Shown: in pieces, positions 1 to 12,776 of the stretch
Numbering within the stretch: the stretch's first letter is position 1
How the letters are laid out: every line of letters begins with the position of its first letter
NCBI GenBank assembly: GCA_965644295.1
Contig: CBFFRP010000043.1
Coordinates: forward strand, 30,516 to 94,515
Source: Paraphysomonas bandaiensis
Lineage: Eukaryota; Chrysophyceae
Length of the DNA stretch: 64,000 bases
Direction: 5' to 3'
Made by a program: the position numbers and the translations under genes
The notes under the pieces: generated by a model
Seen by the model: only the letters and a program-made list of their open reading frames with translations
Told to the model about the DNA's origin: nothing
Database searches by the model: none

Positions 1-201
1 GAATTTGAAGAAGAAGAAGACCCTTTCGCGCAGGAGCTGGATATTGTGTCAGAAGAAGTGCCCCAACAGACTCCATTTGATGCGGCAGATGCTACTCCTG
101 AAGGCGACACAGCCGTTGCTGTGGAAGGCGATGCAACTGCTGCAACTGAAGGTGAATCCGCACCCGGAGCGGAAGATGCCGCTGCTCCAGCTGATTCTTG
201 A
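1..201 (+). CDS. C-terminal end of an acidic protein (partial)
   Basis: The frame starting at base 1 is open from the window edge to a TGA at 199-201, giving 66 residues. It begins with a run of Glu/Asp and is then rich in Ala, Glu, Asp and Pro, a typical disordered acidic tail. The gene starts before the window, so no domain is visible and I do not assign a function. The ATG-started reading in the next frame (from base 5) is Lys/Leu-rich and looks like a shadow of this acidic frame. Confidence 0.55.
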   Translation, partial: EFEEEEDPFAQELDIVSEEVPQQTPFDAADATPEGDTAVAVEGDATAATEGESAPGAEDAAAPADS

Positions 202-1622
202 TTGGGGTAATCAATAGCGACTGTGACTTATATCTGCATTTTTGTCCTACTGTAAAATCAATTCACTAATTGTATGGTTTTGTTAATGTTTCACTATATT
301 AGTTAGCAGTCTTTGCACGTATTAGCTTCGGTATTTTATATATTTGAGGCAGATACCGCTATATTTAGTCGATAATTATAGCTGTAGTGGTGCAGCAGTC
401 GTTAATCTACGTCACAGATCACAGAGTAATAATGTGCTACATATTCTAGAAACGATAAGGACGTCGGCATAATCAAATTTAAAAAATAAAGTGGCCCTTG
501 ATTCTTATGACTAAAATCGAAAGAAGCATTGATTTTTACTGTATCATACATTTTAAATTTGAACATATAACATATCATCTAGTTCATCAGTTGGCTCCGA
601 GCAAGATGGTGCGTACATGTGCCAGTCGTAAATAAAAGTCCTTAATCTGTGTTCCGTAGTTGTAGGCAAGTAAACGCAAGTGGTGACACTAAATAATCTT
701 ACGTCCAACAGAATTATATACACAGCAATAGTCAAAGTCATTCGATTAGTATAGAGAGCTCTGTCACTATAATTCTTGTACATCTTTGGTGACCTATGAA
801 TAGTTCAAATATTCTACATTCTACATAAGTTAATAGTGATGCGGTTGCTAGATTAATAATTTAGATAAAGTAATAGTATGATAAGCTAGAAACTTGGCTG
901 AGAAGCACGCCTTTTGTAATTTTATTATCTACGTCGAGAGGGTGTCGTTCGTCACATGAAATTCCAATAGAGTGTGAGTAATAGCTGCGGAGTAGAATCA
1001 CTTGTTTTCAAAATTTCGGCAATCCATCAGGGTCTTGCCTTGATTAGTATGTCGTTTAATAGCAGTTAGTGTTGCAATCGAAACCTTTCAGGGCTGGTTA
1101 AATTACGTGTAGTATTTATTCGTTTCGCAACATTGCATTATTATTGTTGCAGTTAGAAGACTACATCTAATAGCTCAACAATTAACAATCACGCTACTGT
1201 ACCGATCATTCATATCCTTGGAATGATATAACTACTTGTACGAACTTGCAGTTCCCAGCTGCTGGAATTGATTGTTACAGCACTGGACAGAACTGTATAC
1301 CGCAGTATACATGCAGTATATGACACCTGGTGCCGTATACCGGTATACAGCAGTTGGTAATGAAAATCGAAGTACAAAAAAAACTTCTTTGATGGGGAAT
1401 CCCCCGAACACAAAATTCAGGCCAATGACATGCATGGACATGCTGTAGCTCTCTCGCTTGATGTCAACGTATGCACAGCCGCAGTATGTGTATGTGTATG
1501 TATTTATTACATATGGATACCACTACACCGAGACGTTCCAATGGCACAGGCAGATGTCTATAGTTAAGGTGCTACATATATGAGATCCCATTGAAATGAA
1601 TGTACATATTTGTTGATTAATT
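202..1622. other. Intergenic, 1.4 kb
   Basis: No convincing coding segment. It holds the 3' flank of the first gene (possible poly(A) signal AATAAA at about 485) and the 5' flank of the REJ gene. Positions 1288-1350 carry a cluster of GTATAC palindromes, followed at 1485-1505 by TGTATG repeats. Confidence 0.5.
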
Positions 1623-4600
1623 ATGAAGAATAGGATGATAGCCCTTGTGTGTTACGCAGTACTACTGCCTCACATCTGTATAGCAGTCAGCACTATGAGA
1701 GACTATGTGAATAACGCAAAACAAATAGAAACAAATACACGCCACCACTTTGATCCGCTGTTGCTTACTTTGCCGCCTATAGGATTTCCAGCTCCAACCC
1801 CTGCTCCGTCTTATAACCCTTCTAGTGTGCCCTCTATTATTCCAACTGGGGAACCGACAGGGGAACCGTCCTCTGTACCAAGTGTTATTCCAACTGGGCA
1901 ACCCACTAGCATACCAAGTACAAGCATACCGACTTTTCACCCATCGTCCTATCCCAGTTTCGTGCCATCAACTCAACCGTCAAGTCCTCCATCTTGTTAT
2001 CCGACAGGAGAACCTAGTGGGATACCAAGTGGTGAGCCCTCTGGTGTGCCTTCTGTATTGCCCACGGGTTTTCCGAGTGGTTTGCCGACTACGGAACCAA
2101 CGGGCACTCCAAGCGTGGTTCCTAGTGGTCAACCGAGCACAGCCCCAACTGGCGCGCCATCAGGCATTCCAAGTGGGATACCAAGTGGTGAGCCCTCTGG
2201 TGTGCCTTCTGTATTGCCCACGGGTTTCCCGAGTGGTTTGCCGACTACGGAACCAACGGGCACTCCAAGCGTGGTTCCTAGTGGTCAACCGAGCACAGCC
2301 CCAACTGGCGCGCCATCAGGCATTCCAAGTGGGATACCAAGTGGTGAGCCCTCTGGTGTGCCTTCTGTATTGCCCACGGGTTTCCCGAGTGGTTTGCCGA
2401 CTACGGAACCAACGGGCACTCCAAGCGTGGTTCCTAGTGGTCAACCGAGCACAGCCCCAACTGGCGCGCCATCAGGCATTCCAAGTGGGATACCAAGTGG
2501 TGAGCCGACCATGCTCTCACCGTTTCCTACATCCATACCATCTGGTGATCCCAGCGGTGCTCCTACTTGCCAGCCCTCTGGTTTGCCAACGTTGACACCT
2601 TCTGGGGAACCTTCTAGTTTGCCAACCTGTGTTCCATCTGGCGAACCATCTAACCAGCCCACCCATGAGCCATCAAGTGGTCCGAGTGTGGCACCTACAG
2701 GGGAACCATCTTCTCTTCCCACCAGTTTTCCGTCATACGAACCATCCGGACAACCTTCGTATTCCCCTACTATTGCTCCTACAGGATTCCCATCAGAAAT
2801 GCCAAGTAGTGCTCCATCTTTTCGTCCATCCAGTCAACCGTCTACGGTCCCCACATCACAGCCTACATCTCCTAGTCGCATGCCAACATCTGAACCTAGT
2901 GTGACCCCTACTTCTCAACCTTCTAGTGAACCCTCTCCCGAACCATCTGGCCCACCCACAAGTTCGCCAAGTGGGTTTCCGAGTACACTTCCTAGCAGTA
3001 TCCCGTCGAGGCAGCCCTCCGCTGTACCAACGAATATTCCAAGCAATTGTCCAACTAGTTCTCCTACTGTTGTACCCAGTAAGATTCCGAGTGGTATCCC
3101 GTCCTTCTTACCCACAGCATTACCATCTGGAGAGCCCTCTGGATTACCTTCAGGTTTTCCGACAATGTATCCCTCGTCCCTGCCCAGTGTGATTCCTTCT
3201 GCTGCACCTAGTTGCTGCCCCAGCAGCGAGCCGTCCAAGGGACCTAGTGCAGTACCAAGTAGTTATCCGACTGATAGCCCTGTGAGCGTTCCAACCTATA
3301 TGCCTTCATCGGAGCCGACGGGGTGGCCTACTGCGTTACCTAGCTTCAGACCATCTAGTAGTGAACCGACTGGGGTACCCTCCGCACTGCCATCATTATT
3401 GTCTCCGCCGCCTACATTTACTGTGATGCCCTCTTCGCACCCTAGTAGTGGCCCTTCGCAGGCCCCTCTAGCAGTACCTACAAGTAGGCCGACGGACATA
3501 CCTACACTGTTACCCTCTTCTTTGCCGTCGTTATCTCCCTCAAACCTTCCGACTGCAGTACCAACAGTAATTCCGTCGTATACGCCCACATCTGTTCCAT
3601 CTGTATACCCAAGTGCAGAGCCAACCATGTCTCCAACAAGTGTTCCAACCGGGTTACCGCACATACTGTCACAAAATGTCACAGCTGGAAAGACTAGCCT
3701 TACGGTGGGTATTTTGCTATCATTGGATGGGGAGGTATACTGTGCGGCGTATGTGCTCACAGAGCATCCGATAACAACGGACGCTGTAGTATACACGAAT
3801 AGGATGGCAACATCCATAAATCAATATGCGTATATTCATATTACCGAACTTGTACCGGCAACTGAGTATGCGGTGTATTGTGTGTCTCTGAACTCAAATA
3901 GAGTTACTGTGACATCATACAGCGATATGATTACGAACAGAGTGATAGCGAAGACGCACTGCTGTCGTGAAATAGTTGTGCAGTTAGCAGCAACAACTGT
4001 GTCTTCCAATTTGTCAATGCTCGATATGGTGTTGCTCGAGTGGACCCGTGCGACGGATATTGAGCCATTAGATATTCAACTTTGGACGAATTACACTCCG
4101 GCATTAGCTTCCGATTCCGTAACTATGAATCCATTCGTTCCCACTATGGTGAATATTTTGCCGAGTTCTCTTGCGACCTACGCTTCGGCCTCTCTGCCAT
4201 CGGGATTAGCAGTTGGTGACTACGAGCTATTCTTTACCGTATCTGGAAGCAATTATTCCATTTATAAGTTGGTGTACACGCCATCCTTGCCAGTGTTTTC
4301 TGTAGTGGAGAGTGGGGGGGAGTATTTACCTGATGCCCCCATCGTTAACACTGCAGAGTTTTCTAATGATGGTTCATCTGTCATAGTGACATTTGATATG
4401 GCCACAGACAAGGCTGGCTTGGGTTCGACTTTTCAGTGCTCGAAATTGTTTACGTTTACACAAAGCAGCTTAGGAAGTTGTATTTGGTCTTCTTCCAGTA
4501 AAGTTCGCATATATGCTTCCAGCTATTACCCACTTGATGTGGGCAGATCTATTATTATCAACTCTGGAGTGTTGCGAGCAGAATGTATTTCTGGGTATAC

Positions 4601-7600
4601 AACTTGTGAGTCCTATCCGACGTCTACCACCCATTCTGTCAATATAACTGCTCCTTTATTTCCTGTGCACCCTGTTGTGGTAGTGACTGCTGCTACTGCT
4701 ATTGGACCTTGCGATGACTTTGTTCTTGACCTGACAGCCTCAACAGGAAGTGCGAGTCGATCGTGGAGCAATATGACGATATATGCTTCATCCATAAGTG
4801 ATAATACAACAGATATTAATAATTTTTTCAGAAATAGTTTTATGATTGATCCACCAACTGCAGTTCCGTCCAGAGCTATGCGCGCGGGAAGTACTTACAG
4901 GTTCTCCATCATTCTATGCAATTTTTTACAGGCGTGCAGCGCACAGATTAGTCACACACTCTCAGTGCAGGCAGAACCGTTGCCAGTGGTGAGCATACTT
5001 GGAAAGAAATCTAGAATCATTCGCAAGAGAGATACGCTCACTCTGTATTCTACTGTGTACACCCAGTCCTGTGAAACCACAAGCAGGACATCGGAAGGCA
5101 TGTCTTTCACCTGGGAGATATTTGAAAATAGCATGCCGAAAAATCTTGTGTCCTTATCGAAGATTCCTGCCCAATATAAACTTCCTGGAAGCTTATTATC
5201 AATCGGGCTCGTGTATGAAGTAAAGCTGACTGCCCTCCATTCCTCCACAGGAAATTATGCGTCGACCAGTGTAGATGTACGTGTAGTACCCTCTGATATA
5301 GTGGCTGTAGTGAGTGGAGGGTCGCATCGCAGTTTGCGATACGGCAGCTCGATTACACTGGATGCATCTGGCAGCTACGATGAAGATGTTGTTGGTCTGA
5401 CCGGAGCAGATGCCGGATTATTGTTTTCCTGGCAATGCATAATGATCGATCCTCTAAATATCACTTCATGTGGCGTCTTGTTGCCCTCTGGATTTGAGAA
5501 AGTTGTAGTAACAGCAGATGATGCGGAATATATATCTACTACTTCGGAGGTCACTTGCCGTGTGTATGATTCATCCTCACGTTACGATGAATTCAGTGTA
5601 GTTGTGGAGGTTTTGCCCCCTCAATCTCCTCAAGTATTCTTATCTTCGACAGTGCTTTCCACGACACGCAGAAAAAAACTGAAACTTCTTTCAATTGTAA
5701 ATTCGTATGTGGCTAGTTATGTGTCATGGTCAGTCGAAGGAGGTGTAATTGATTTAAATGCTGCCTCTCTCACCCCAGTGTCATCCACCCTTACTAGCGG
5801 CACTCATAATTTTAATCTTGGTCTGAAGTCGAATGTTTTACCGGAGTATACCTCTCTATCATTTCGATTGACCTCTGGAAATAGCTACGCATCTGTTACT
5901 GTTTTTGTCGCAGGCCCCCCGATCTCAGGTACTTTTCATGTTATGCCGTCCATTGGGGTGGAGTTGACTGATAGCTTCACGTTTTCTACTTCCAATTGGG
6001 TTGAGAGCGACGTGAACTTACCTTTGACCTATATATATACTTTTATATCAAATGTTGGGTCGTATATGGTTGTCCAGGGACGGTCAGAAAAAACATACAC
6101 CTCCACTGTACTCTCACGTGGTCCATCAAGTGATAAAAATGTTTTACACTGCTCCGTGGAAGCATTTAACGTTCTGGATGCGTCATCCAGCCTTACAGCT
6201 GATGTTACGGTGACACCTCTGACTATCGAACCTGCTGATTTTGATCAACTGGTGGAAGTGCAACTGTCATTTGGATCTCAGCAGGCTGAGTTATCTCACA
6301 CGAAACAGGCTATATCATCTTCAGTGAGTAGTATGAATTCAGTTAATTGCTCACTTGCCCCCAATTGCACCGCTCTATTTCGTCGAGATTGTTCGTACCA
6401 ACCTCAAACTTGTGGAGGGTGCATCGATGGTTACTTTGGTGATAATGGAGATGATAACACACTCTGTTACCCGGTGGAGTTGTCGTCTAGTGCTAGGGAT
6501 GGCAAATTTTACTGCTCTTCTGACAGTGATTGTGGGCTCTACGAGCTTTGTGATATGAATGCTTCAGTTTGCTATCGCCCTTCGAAAGCATGTTCGAATA
6601 ATTGTACCAGTCATGGGAAATGTTTATTCAGAATATTATCCTCTGGATCTATCACGGACTCATGCTTGAGTGGTGACTCAGAATGTGCTGCGGTGTGTGT
6701 ATGCAATGAGCACTATTCGGGTGATGACTGTTCGGTTTCGCAGTCTGAGTTGGCTATCCGAGTGCGAACCCGTGAGCGGCTTGTTGCTGCATTAGTAAAT
6801 ATGACTCTCATCGAAGATTTGACTGTGCAGACGACCGAAGAAATTGTAACGATGGTCGGCGAGATAGCATCCAATCGGCAACAAATGTCCGTCGCGGTGT
6901 GTAATGGACTACTTTTTGTCACTGAAATACTCCTGAATTCGGCTTTCGAAATAGGCTTGTCGTACGATACTGTCAATAAATTAGCACCTGTTATCGATAA
7001 TTGCATTGGGTTTTATAGCTCTCTTACTGACGAAACATTAAAGGCTGCCTCCTTAGATTTTTCTTTTGAGCTAATGGATCTTCATTCTAATGTTGTCTTA
7101 AACGATATTGTCGTTGGTGAAGGAAGTGTTGAAATTATGGGGTCGACATCGCGCAAGAGTATCAATGAGCTAACATCTGAGAACCCTTCAACTACTGTAT
7201 TTCTGCCTCAAACCGCTATAGAGCGGTGGAATGGCCGAATTCAATCTAGTGTGAATTTGACTTGGTCTACGAATAGCACCACAACTAGCGTGGTAGTGTC
7301 AGAAACCCAAGCTGCGTTGTATACAAACGCTTCTATCTACGCTACGAATCCAATTAAGTTACAGATAACAGATACTTCAGTTCTGTCAGATGAAGTTTCG
7401 TTTCTTATCTCTACTCATTCTGGCACCACTTTTTCCAATGGCACCGTACAGCACGGAAACCTTACAACTATATGCCCCAAAGGAATGCTTATGCATGAGG
7501 AATACGAATGCACCAATGGCGACAAGATTATTCATGAATGTGATGGGGAGGAAAGGACGTTGTTTACTGCATGTCCTAATGTGTCTAGTTTTCCGAAATG

Positions 7601-10600
7601 TGCACTTATCGTCGAAGGGGTTGCTCTGGAGAACACTGCATGCTTTGTGTCCAATTACACTAGTAACGGCGTTGAATGTACCTGCTCGTTGACTGCTGCT
7701 AACACGCAACGTAGATTGGATATTTCAATAGCTAATGAAGTCGACAAGACAGGATATCTGGAGGTGGCTGCCATTTCAGTGTATATTGCGGACGAGTTTC
7801 TGACAACCATCAAGTCATCGGATGAAATTACGATTGAAAAACTTCAAGGCTCAGTTGCGGTTATATTGATGTTCGTTGTACTGTGGGCATCTGTTCTCTC
7901 TGTTATTGCATTCCTCTCGGTTACTGATATTACTCACCGTCAGAAGGTATACAATGAAAAATCGAAGAAACAAAGTCGGGTATCTCGCACGTCTCGTACC
8001 GCCCGTACCACTGCAACCACAGCTACACCGTCGACACAGGACCCGGCTGCAGTCCACTCCTACCTTACTATGTATATCGATAATATCATACCGGTCATTT
8101 TCCGACCAACAGTTTCCGTATTTAAGAGTTTTTTTGGTGAGATTAGCAATCACCACAGGTATCTCAAGGTTCTTACGTATGATGGTCTCGACGCGGATGA
8201 GGTTCGTTTCAGAGTGGGACTGCAGGTGTGTATGTATATATTATAATAATAAATATTCATATACCAATGCAGTTGCTTACGGTGCAAAGCATGCTAATGT
8301 TTTTCATGGCCCTCTTCTACGAAATAGAGTATCCGAGAGATGATGGTACTTGTGAGACGTACGATACCAAGGACAATTGTCTTGAAGAAACGTCTATTTT
8401 CGACCCTGATGTTTCTCGGTGTAAATGGGTTGTGGATGGAGATGACGACTTAGCACCCGCCAATTGCCAGTACCGAGAAGTTAATATCACATTCCGGGTA
8501 CGTTATATTGTGTTAGAAGTTTCCAAATTTGTTTAATATTTTTATATAGTTGATGTTTATTGTGGTGGTGTTTCTCTCAATCTGTGCTGCCCCTGTAAAC
8601 TTTATGGTGGATTATATCTTTGAGTAAGTATTGCACCTACCCTTCACTTTATTGGTGATTATTGTTGCACAGCAATATCATCGCAGCACCTGTGGCAGAT
8701 GACGTCAAAGTGATGCACGAAACTCCACAGATGGGAAGAAGATTTACCAATGCCTTGATTCGTGGAGTATCGAAGTTGAATGCTCAATTAACGAAGAAGT
8801 CACCACTAGATTATGTGAAGAATTCCGTTTTCCCTAAGCAGTCTCGAAAGGTGCCCAAGGATGTAGTAAACTCTCACAATGTGGCTATGCTAGCTCTGAA
8901 CTTCGCACATGGTAAACGTGACGCTAACAATAATTCAAGTGAGGATGAATTTGCGACAAAGTTGAAACGGGCCATGTCCGTTACATGCAATGATTTTCTT
9001 GATAAACTGTCAGAACAGCACTTTGCTCTAACAGGCGACGCAAGAAATTCCTTCGACAAAACTTGGGGGTAAGCGAATTGAGCACAAAATTGTCAATGTC
9101 TAAAACGTGCTGCCAGCATTGACCCCTCCGGTAACATACCAGACGTAGAATCACGAAGGCTGTTATGTTGTAATCTATCCAGACCTGGAATGCCCGAACT
9201 TATTGACAAAGAAATTAATCATGTTGAGGATATTGCTTTAAAGAAAATTGCGAAGCTGAAATATGCCCCAGAGTAAGGCAGTGCTAATATATTACTGCTT
9301 GGCTGACTTAATTGTTCTGAAGTTTGCATATTGGAATCGAAGTAATACATTTATTTCTGTTGGATTTACTTGGACGCGACACGCCTGAAGGCCGCATATT
9401 CAGCTACAAGATGGACCAAGAGTATGTATAAATATTATTTTTGTCCATCTCAGTTCATATGTCTTTAGCTTTGGTCATAGCTTTCTCGTGTCATATTGGG
9501 CAAAAATTCTGGCGTGGGTATTTGTTGCTTTTTTGAACATCTTCTTCGTTTACTTTTCGATACTGCGTGCTATTGACCGCGACATTCATTGGCAGATGGG
9601 TTATATTACCGCCTGTATATTACGTAAGTCAATTATGCTTTGCATTACATACTTGATGGTTTTTTTAGAAATGGTGATAGAAGTTTTGTTTTTTGAAACC
9701 ACAGAATGTCTTTGGATTAATTGGCAAGGTTGTTTAACGATATACTATATATATGTGATAACATTGTCGCAGCACCTCGTTTGGTCCAGCCAGACGTTGA
9801 GGCAGCTGTTCGTGTCTTGTACAGATCGCTCGACTTCGCGCTTGCCAATACCGACACTAATAATGTTGTGCTTGATGTTCCACAGTTCCTTTTCGTTTCT
9901 ACTAGAGTTGCTGAGGCGTTCCCGCGACTGTTCGAATGTAAACTCATCTTGAAATTCAAAACTTATTTAGGGGGAAAGATAGCAGAGAAAATTAGACAGG
10001 AGTCTATTTTGAGTCACGAGCGGCAGCCTCTGTGGTTAGTTTTGTGTCAATCTTTCCTCCGAATGATATCCGTTTTTTCGGTCGTATCAATATTGAGATT
10101 TGTTGGGACTCTCGACGTTGCCGTTCAACGTGTGGTAATTCATGTGCTCCAGCGTGTTCTTTTCGTCCTAATTGTAATTTTCATCACTGTGATTTCCTAT
10201 TATCCCTGGTTGGGTTTCGTTCCCGCCCTCTTGTTATTGTACCAAATCAAAAGCTGTTTACATCATAGGCGTGTACAAGCGACTGATGATGACGATTTCT
10301 TTTCCCCTATTCCTATTGCCGATACCCCATTTGCGAAATGTCCCAGTCCTTCAGTTGGAGTGGACAATAGTTCCCCAAATCATGGGTCTGTCCAACTCAC
10401 TGACCCAGCAGACAGTGCCATTCTTCCTGGTCGCAGTGAACGTAGTCCCTATGCAACCAGTAACAATAAGTCGAATAGCATCATGTCAGCGCTTGGAGGG
10501 GATAGCATCCTGCTCGGCGACGAGGACGATGAGGCTGAAAAAGTGGATGATTCTGACCCGAAGCTTAATAAAAGTGTCGACCCGTTCATATGGTCGCTTT

Positions 10601-11415
10601 TCAACATGGACACGAGTCCCGGTACTGGTGACTCTGATGGGAACATCGAAAGCAATGCTGGTGTTGCAAGTAATCTTACAAGCACTTCGATTACAGAAAA
10701 AACGATCCCACCTCAAAAGTCGATCGGAAAGCTATTCGATCCACCAAATGAATCTGAACTGTCTCATGCACCCCCGACTTATCGAGGGGCGTTTGTGCGT
10801 GCGGTCGATCCCTGTGATTCCTTGAATAGTTCAGAAAACGAACAAACTCCTGTAAGTAAAGTGAGACGGTTCTCGTTTAAGAGCACTGAATCCACAGAAC
10901 TTCAGGTAAAGAATGAAAGAGACGAGTCATCAAATAAGAAATGGTTTGGGCTTCCTCGCATGCTCTCTTTTCCCGAAGACTCTGAGTCAGAGAATGACAA
11001 AAACGGTAGTCGCTCAGTTAAAAGGGACGAACCATCAGATAGTATAATTGCAGATGACAAGAAAGACTTGTCAGTACACTCTGCCACCGACGTGCGTAAG
11101 GGAGAAGAAGCACTGGGGGACTCTTCTTCTCCATCTGTTGAGACTGATGAAAGATCGAGGAGACGCATGTCACGCTTGAGGCGGCTGTTCTCTTGGGGCT
11201 CTGTAGATGGCGATGAGGAGGTTGAAGTCAGTATTCGCACACCACAACAGAGTAATTCAAGGTGCCACACCCGCCCTCCAACGAAAGGTGGATTTAAAGC
11301 CCGTGGCAGGGATGAATCGGTGACTGGTATTGAAGCCAACCCTAAAAGTGATAAAGCGACTGAGGCTGGGGTGTGTATATCCTGTGAGCGCGATACCTCG
11401 AGTGCAGATATTTAA
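1623..11415 (+). CDS. REJ-domain, PSG-repeat multipass membrane protein (polycystin-1-like), 9 exons
   Basis: Exons 1623-8225, 8273-8497, 8550-8623, 8673-9068, 9117-9272, 9323-9421, 9469-9623, 9669-9728 and 9773-11415 join in phase into 3,136 aa; the introns are 44-52 nt. Seen: a signal peptide (residues 1-22), about 630 residues of P-S/T-G-x-P repeats, beta-rich ectodomain, an REJ/PKD-like segment (about 1226-1326, with LDASGSYDED and FSWQC), EGF-like cysteines (about 1656-1704), and a Cys-rich segment (about 1960-2035) in the place of a GPS. Transmembrane helices follow from about 2075 (first: VAVILMFVVLWASVLSVIAF), with more in exons 2, 3, 7 and 9. The conserved stretch FLLDLLGRDTPEGRIF is in exon 6. 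The last exon ends in a 370-residue Ser/Asp-rich, probably disordered, cytoplasmic tail. Known: REJ proteins include polycystin-1 and sea-urchin egg-jelly receptors. Inference: a surface adhesion or sensory receptor. No PLAT domain or ion pore was recognised. Confidence 0.85.
2031..2498 (+). repeat. 156-bp tandem repeat, 3 copies, inside the PSG-repeat coding region
   Basis: Units start at 2031, 2187 and 2343; a fourth, diverging start is at 2499. Each encodes the same 52 residues of the P-x-G-x-P array. The copies look almost identical at DNA level: I see one silent difference (GGTTTTCCG in copy 1, GGTTTCCCG in copies 2 and 3). The length is a multiple of 3, so copy-number change keeps the frame. 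Confidence 0.9.
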
Positions 11416-11987
11416 AATTTTGTAGTTTTTGAAATACATAGAGTAGAGTAGGATAGAATGGAAACGTTGCATTCTGCAATATTGAGGAATTTCGTAGTTT
11501 ATGGGCGCGCGGCACTCAGTCGATATAAATATATATGAACTGTATTGTAGATCAACAGATTGTATATTTCTATGATGTGTGGTGTATATCACATATAACT
11601 TTAAAATGGAATTATTTATATATATATATATTTTTAGAGCACCTTATTTAACCTACAAAGGAATGGTTAGAGAGAGGTGCAGGTGTAGCGTCTTCCAAAA
11701 TAGTAGATTACTGTGTATATATATGACGAAGTTGTACTAAATGTTTCGCTGCCAACATAGTTAGCTCAACTGTCATTTCATTCCAGAAGTGAAAATGTCA
11801 AGTTAGTCATAACAATCTTTGCTCTACTAAAAACGTTTTGGTATGCAGGTGCCTTATGCTACGCAATGCACCAATACTATAGTAGTGATGTCTTATTCAG
11901 GGTTTGGCAGCAACATTGATTGATGGACCGGCCCAAAATTCCATCACTTTTGTTTTTGTTAAAGCGGCTCACAAAAATATATTGTAT
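11416..11987. other. Intergenic 3' flank
   Basis: AT-rich sequence after the REJ gene, including a (TA)n run at about 11616-11630. No coding signal seen. Confidence 0.4.
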
Positions 11988-12440
11988 ATTAAAAGTCTTA
12001 TTACTTAGCAATTGGCGTTAAAAACCTGCACCAAAATAGTGACTAGTTGAATGCTAGACATACTAGTTAGACTGCTACCCATAACTAATCAGCACAAATT
12101 CTATTATCCTACTATTTAACGCTACAGAAAGTAAAAGTTGAAGTATATAAGTACAGTTGCTCGAGTCATGTTGTATTTTAGAGTCACATTATTTTAGTAA
12201 CTTCTCATGACACTTCATTAAAACTGTATATAATAAGCAGCCAATATTTTCTGAAGTTAGCAGATGTCATATATATCAACATTATTCTGTTTACCATAGA
12301 GCGAAAGTGGTTTCACCTTGACGCTTGCGGTGACGCACAAGCAGCTTTCGTAGCGTTAAATAGTAGGACATCAGAGTTCAGCACTAGTTCGTTAAATTAG
12401 TTCTGACTTACACGCCTATTGCCAACAAGAAGACGTTCAC
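11988..12440. mobile_element. MITE-like element with long inverted arms
   Basis: The left arm (about 11988-12130) and right arm (about 12300-12440) are imperfect inverted copies. Shared blocks include TCCTACTATTTAACGCTAC and an end block containing GCAAT(T/A)GGCG, separated by about 170 bp of AT-rich DNA with no coding capacity. Related copies occur at 25474-25665 and 33590-33784, with an end fragment at 33478-33509. I found no clear target-site duplication, so the boundaries are approximate. Confidence 0.6.
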
Positions 12441-12776
12441 TTCTAATACGTACCTTACATACTGCACTTAGTTATCCAGCTATAAGAAAACTCAAGACGG
12501 TTATAATTTTGGGTCTGATGCAACGTAAATTTCAGCAGGTGATGTGGATGCGCCTCAGAATGTACCACTTCATGCTGGGGGACTTCTCATCAACTTCGGA
12601 AACAGATCAGATCTGAACATTACTTGAATTGCGGCTGCAAAGATAGATGAATTAATTTATTCAAAACCTTCGCCATTGATACTACACACCAACAACATTC
12701 ATATAAATACATTTCAGACAAGAATACACGATGAAATTTTTACTACAACATTAACCACTACTGTCTACATAAATAT
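12441..12776. other. Intergenic, tail-to-tail region
   Basis: Short AT-rich stretch between the MITE-like element and the stop codon of the CD36-like gene. No gene seen. Confidence 0.4.

Noticed and set aside
5-217. A Lys/Leu-rich frame at the left edge
   Set aside because: Shadow of the acidic frame 1-201, which is open from the edge and has a more natural composition.
1825-3817. Overlapping open frames within the PSG-repeat region on both strands
   Set aside because: The biased repeat composition keeps alternative frames open; only the main frame has a signal peptide and continues into the ectodomain.
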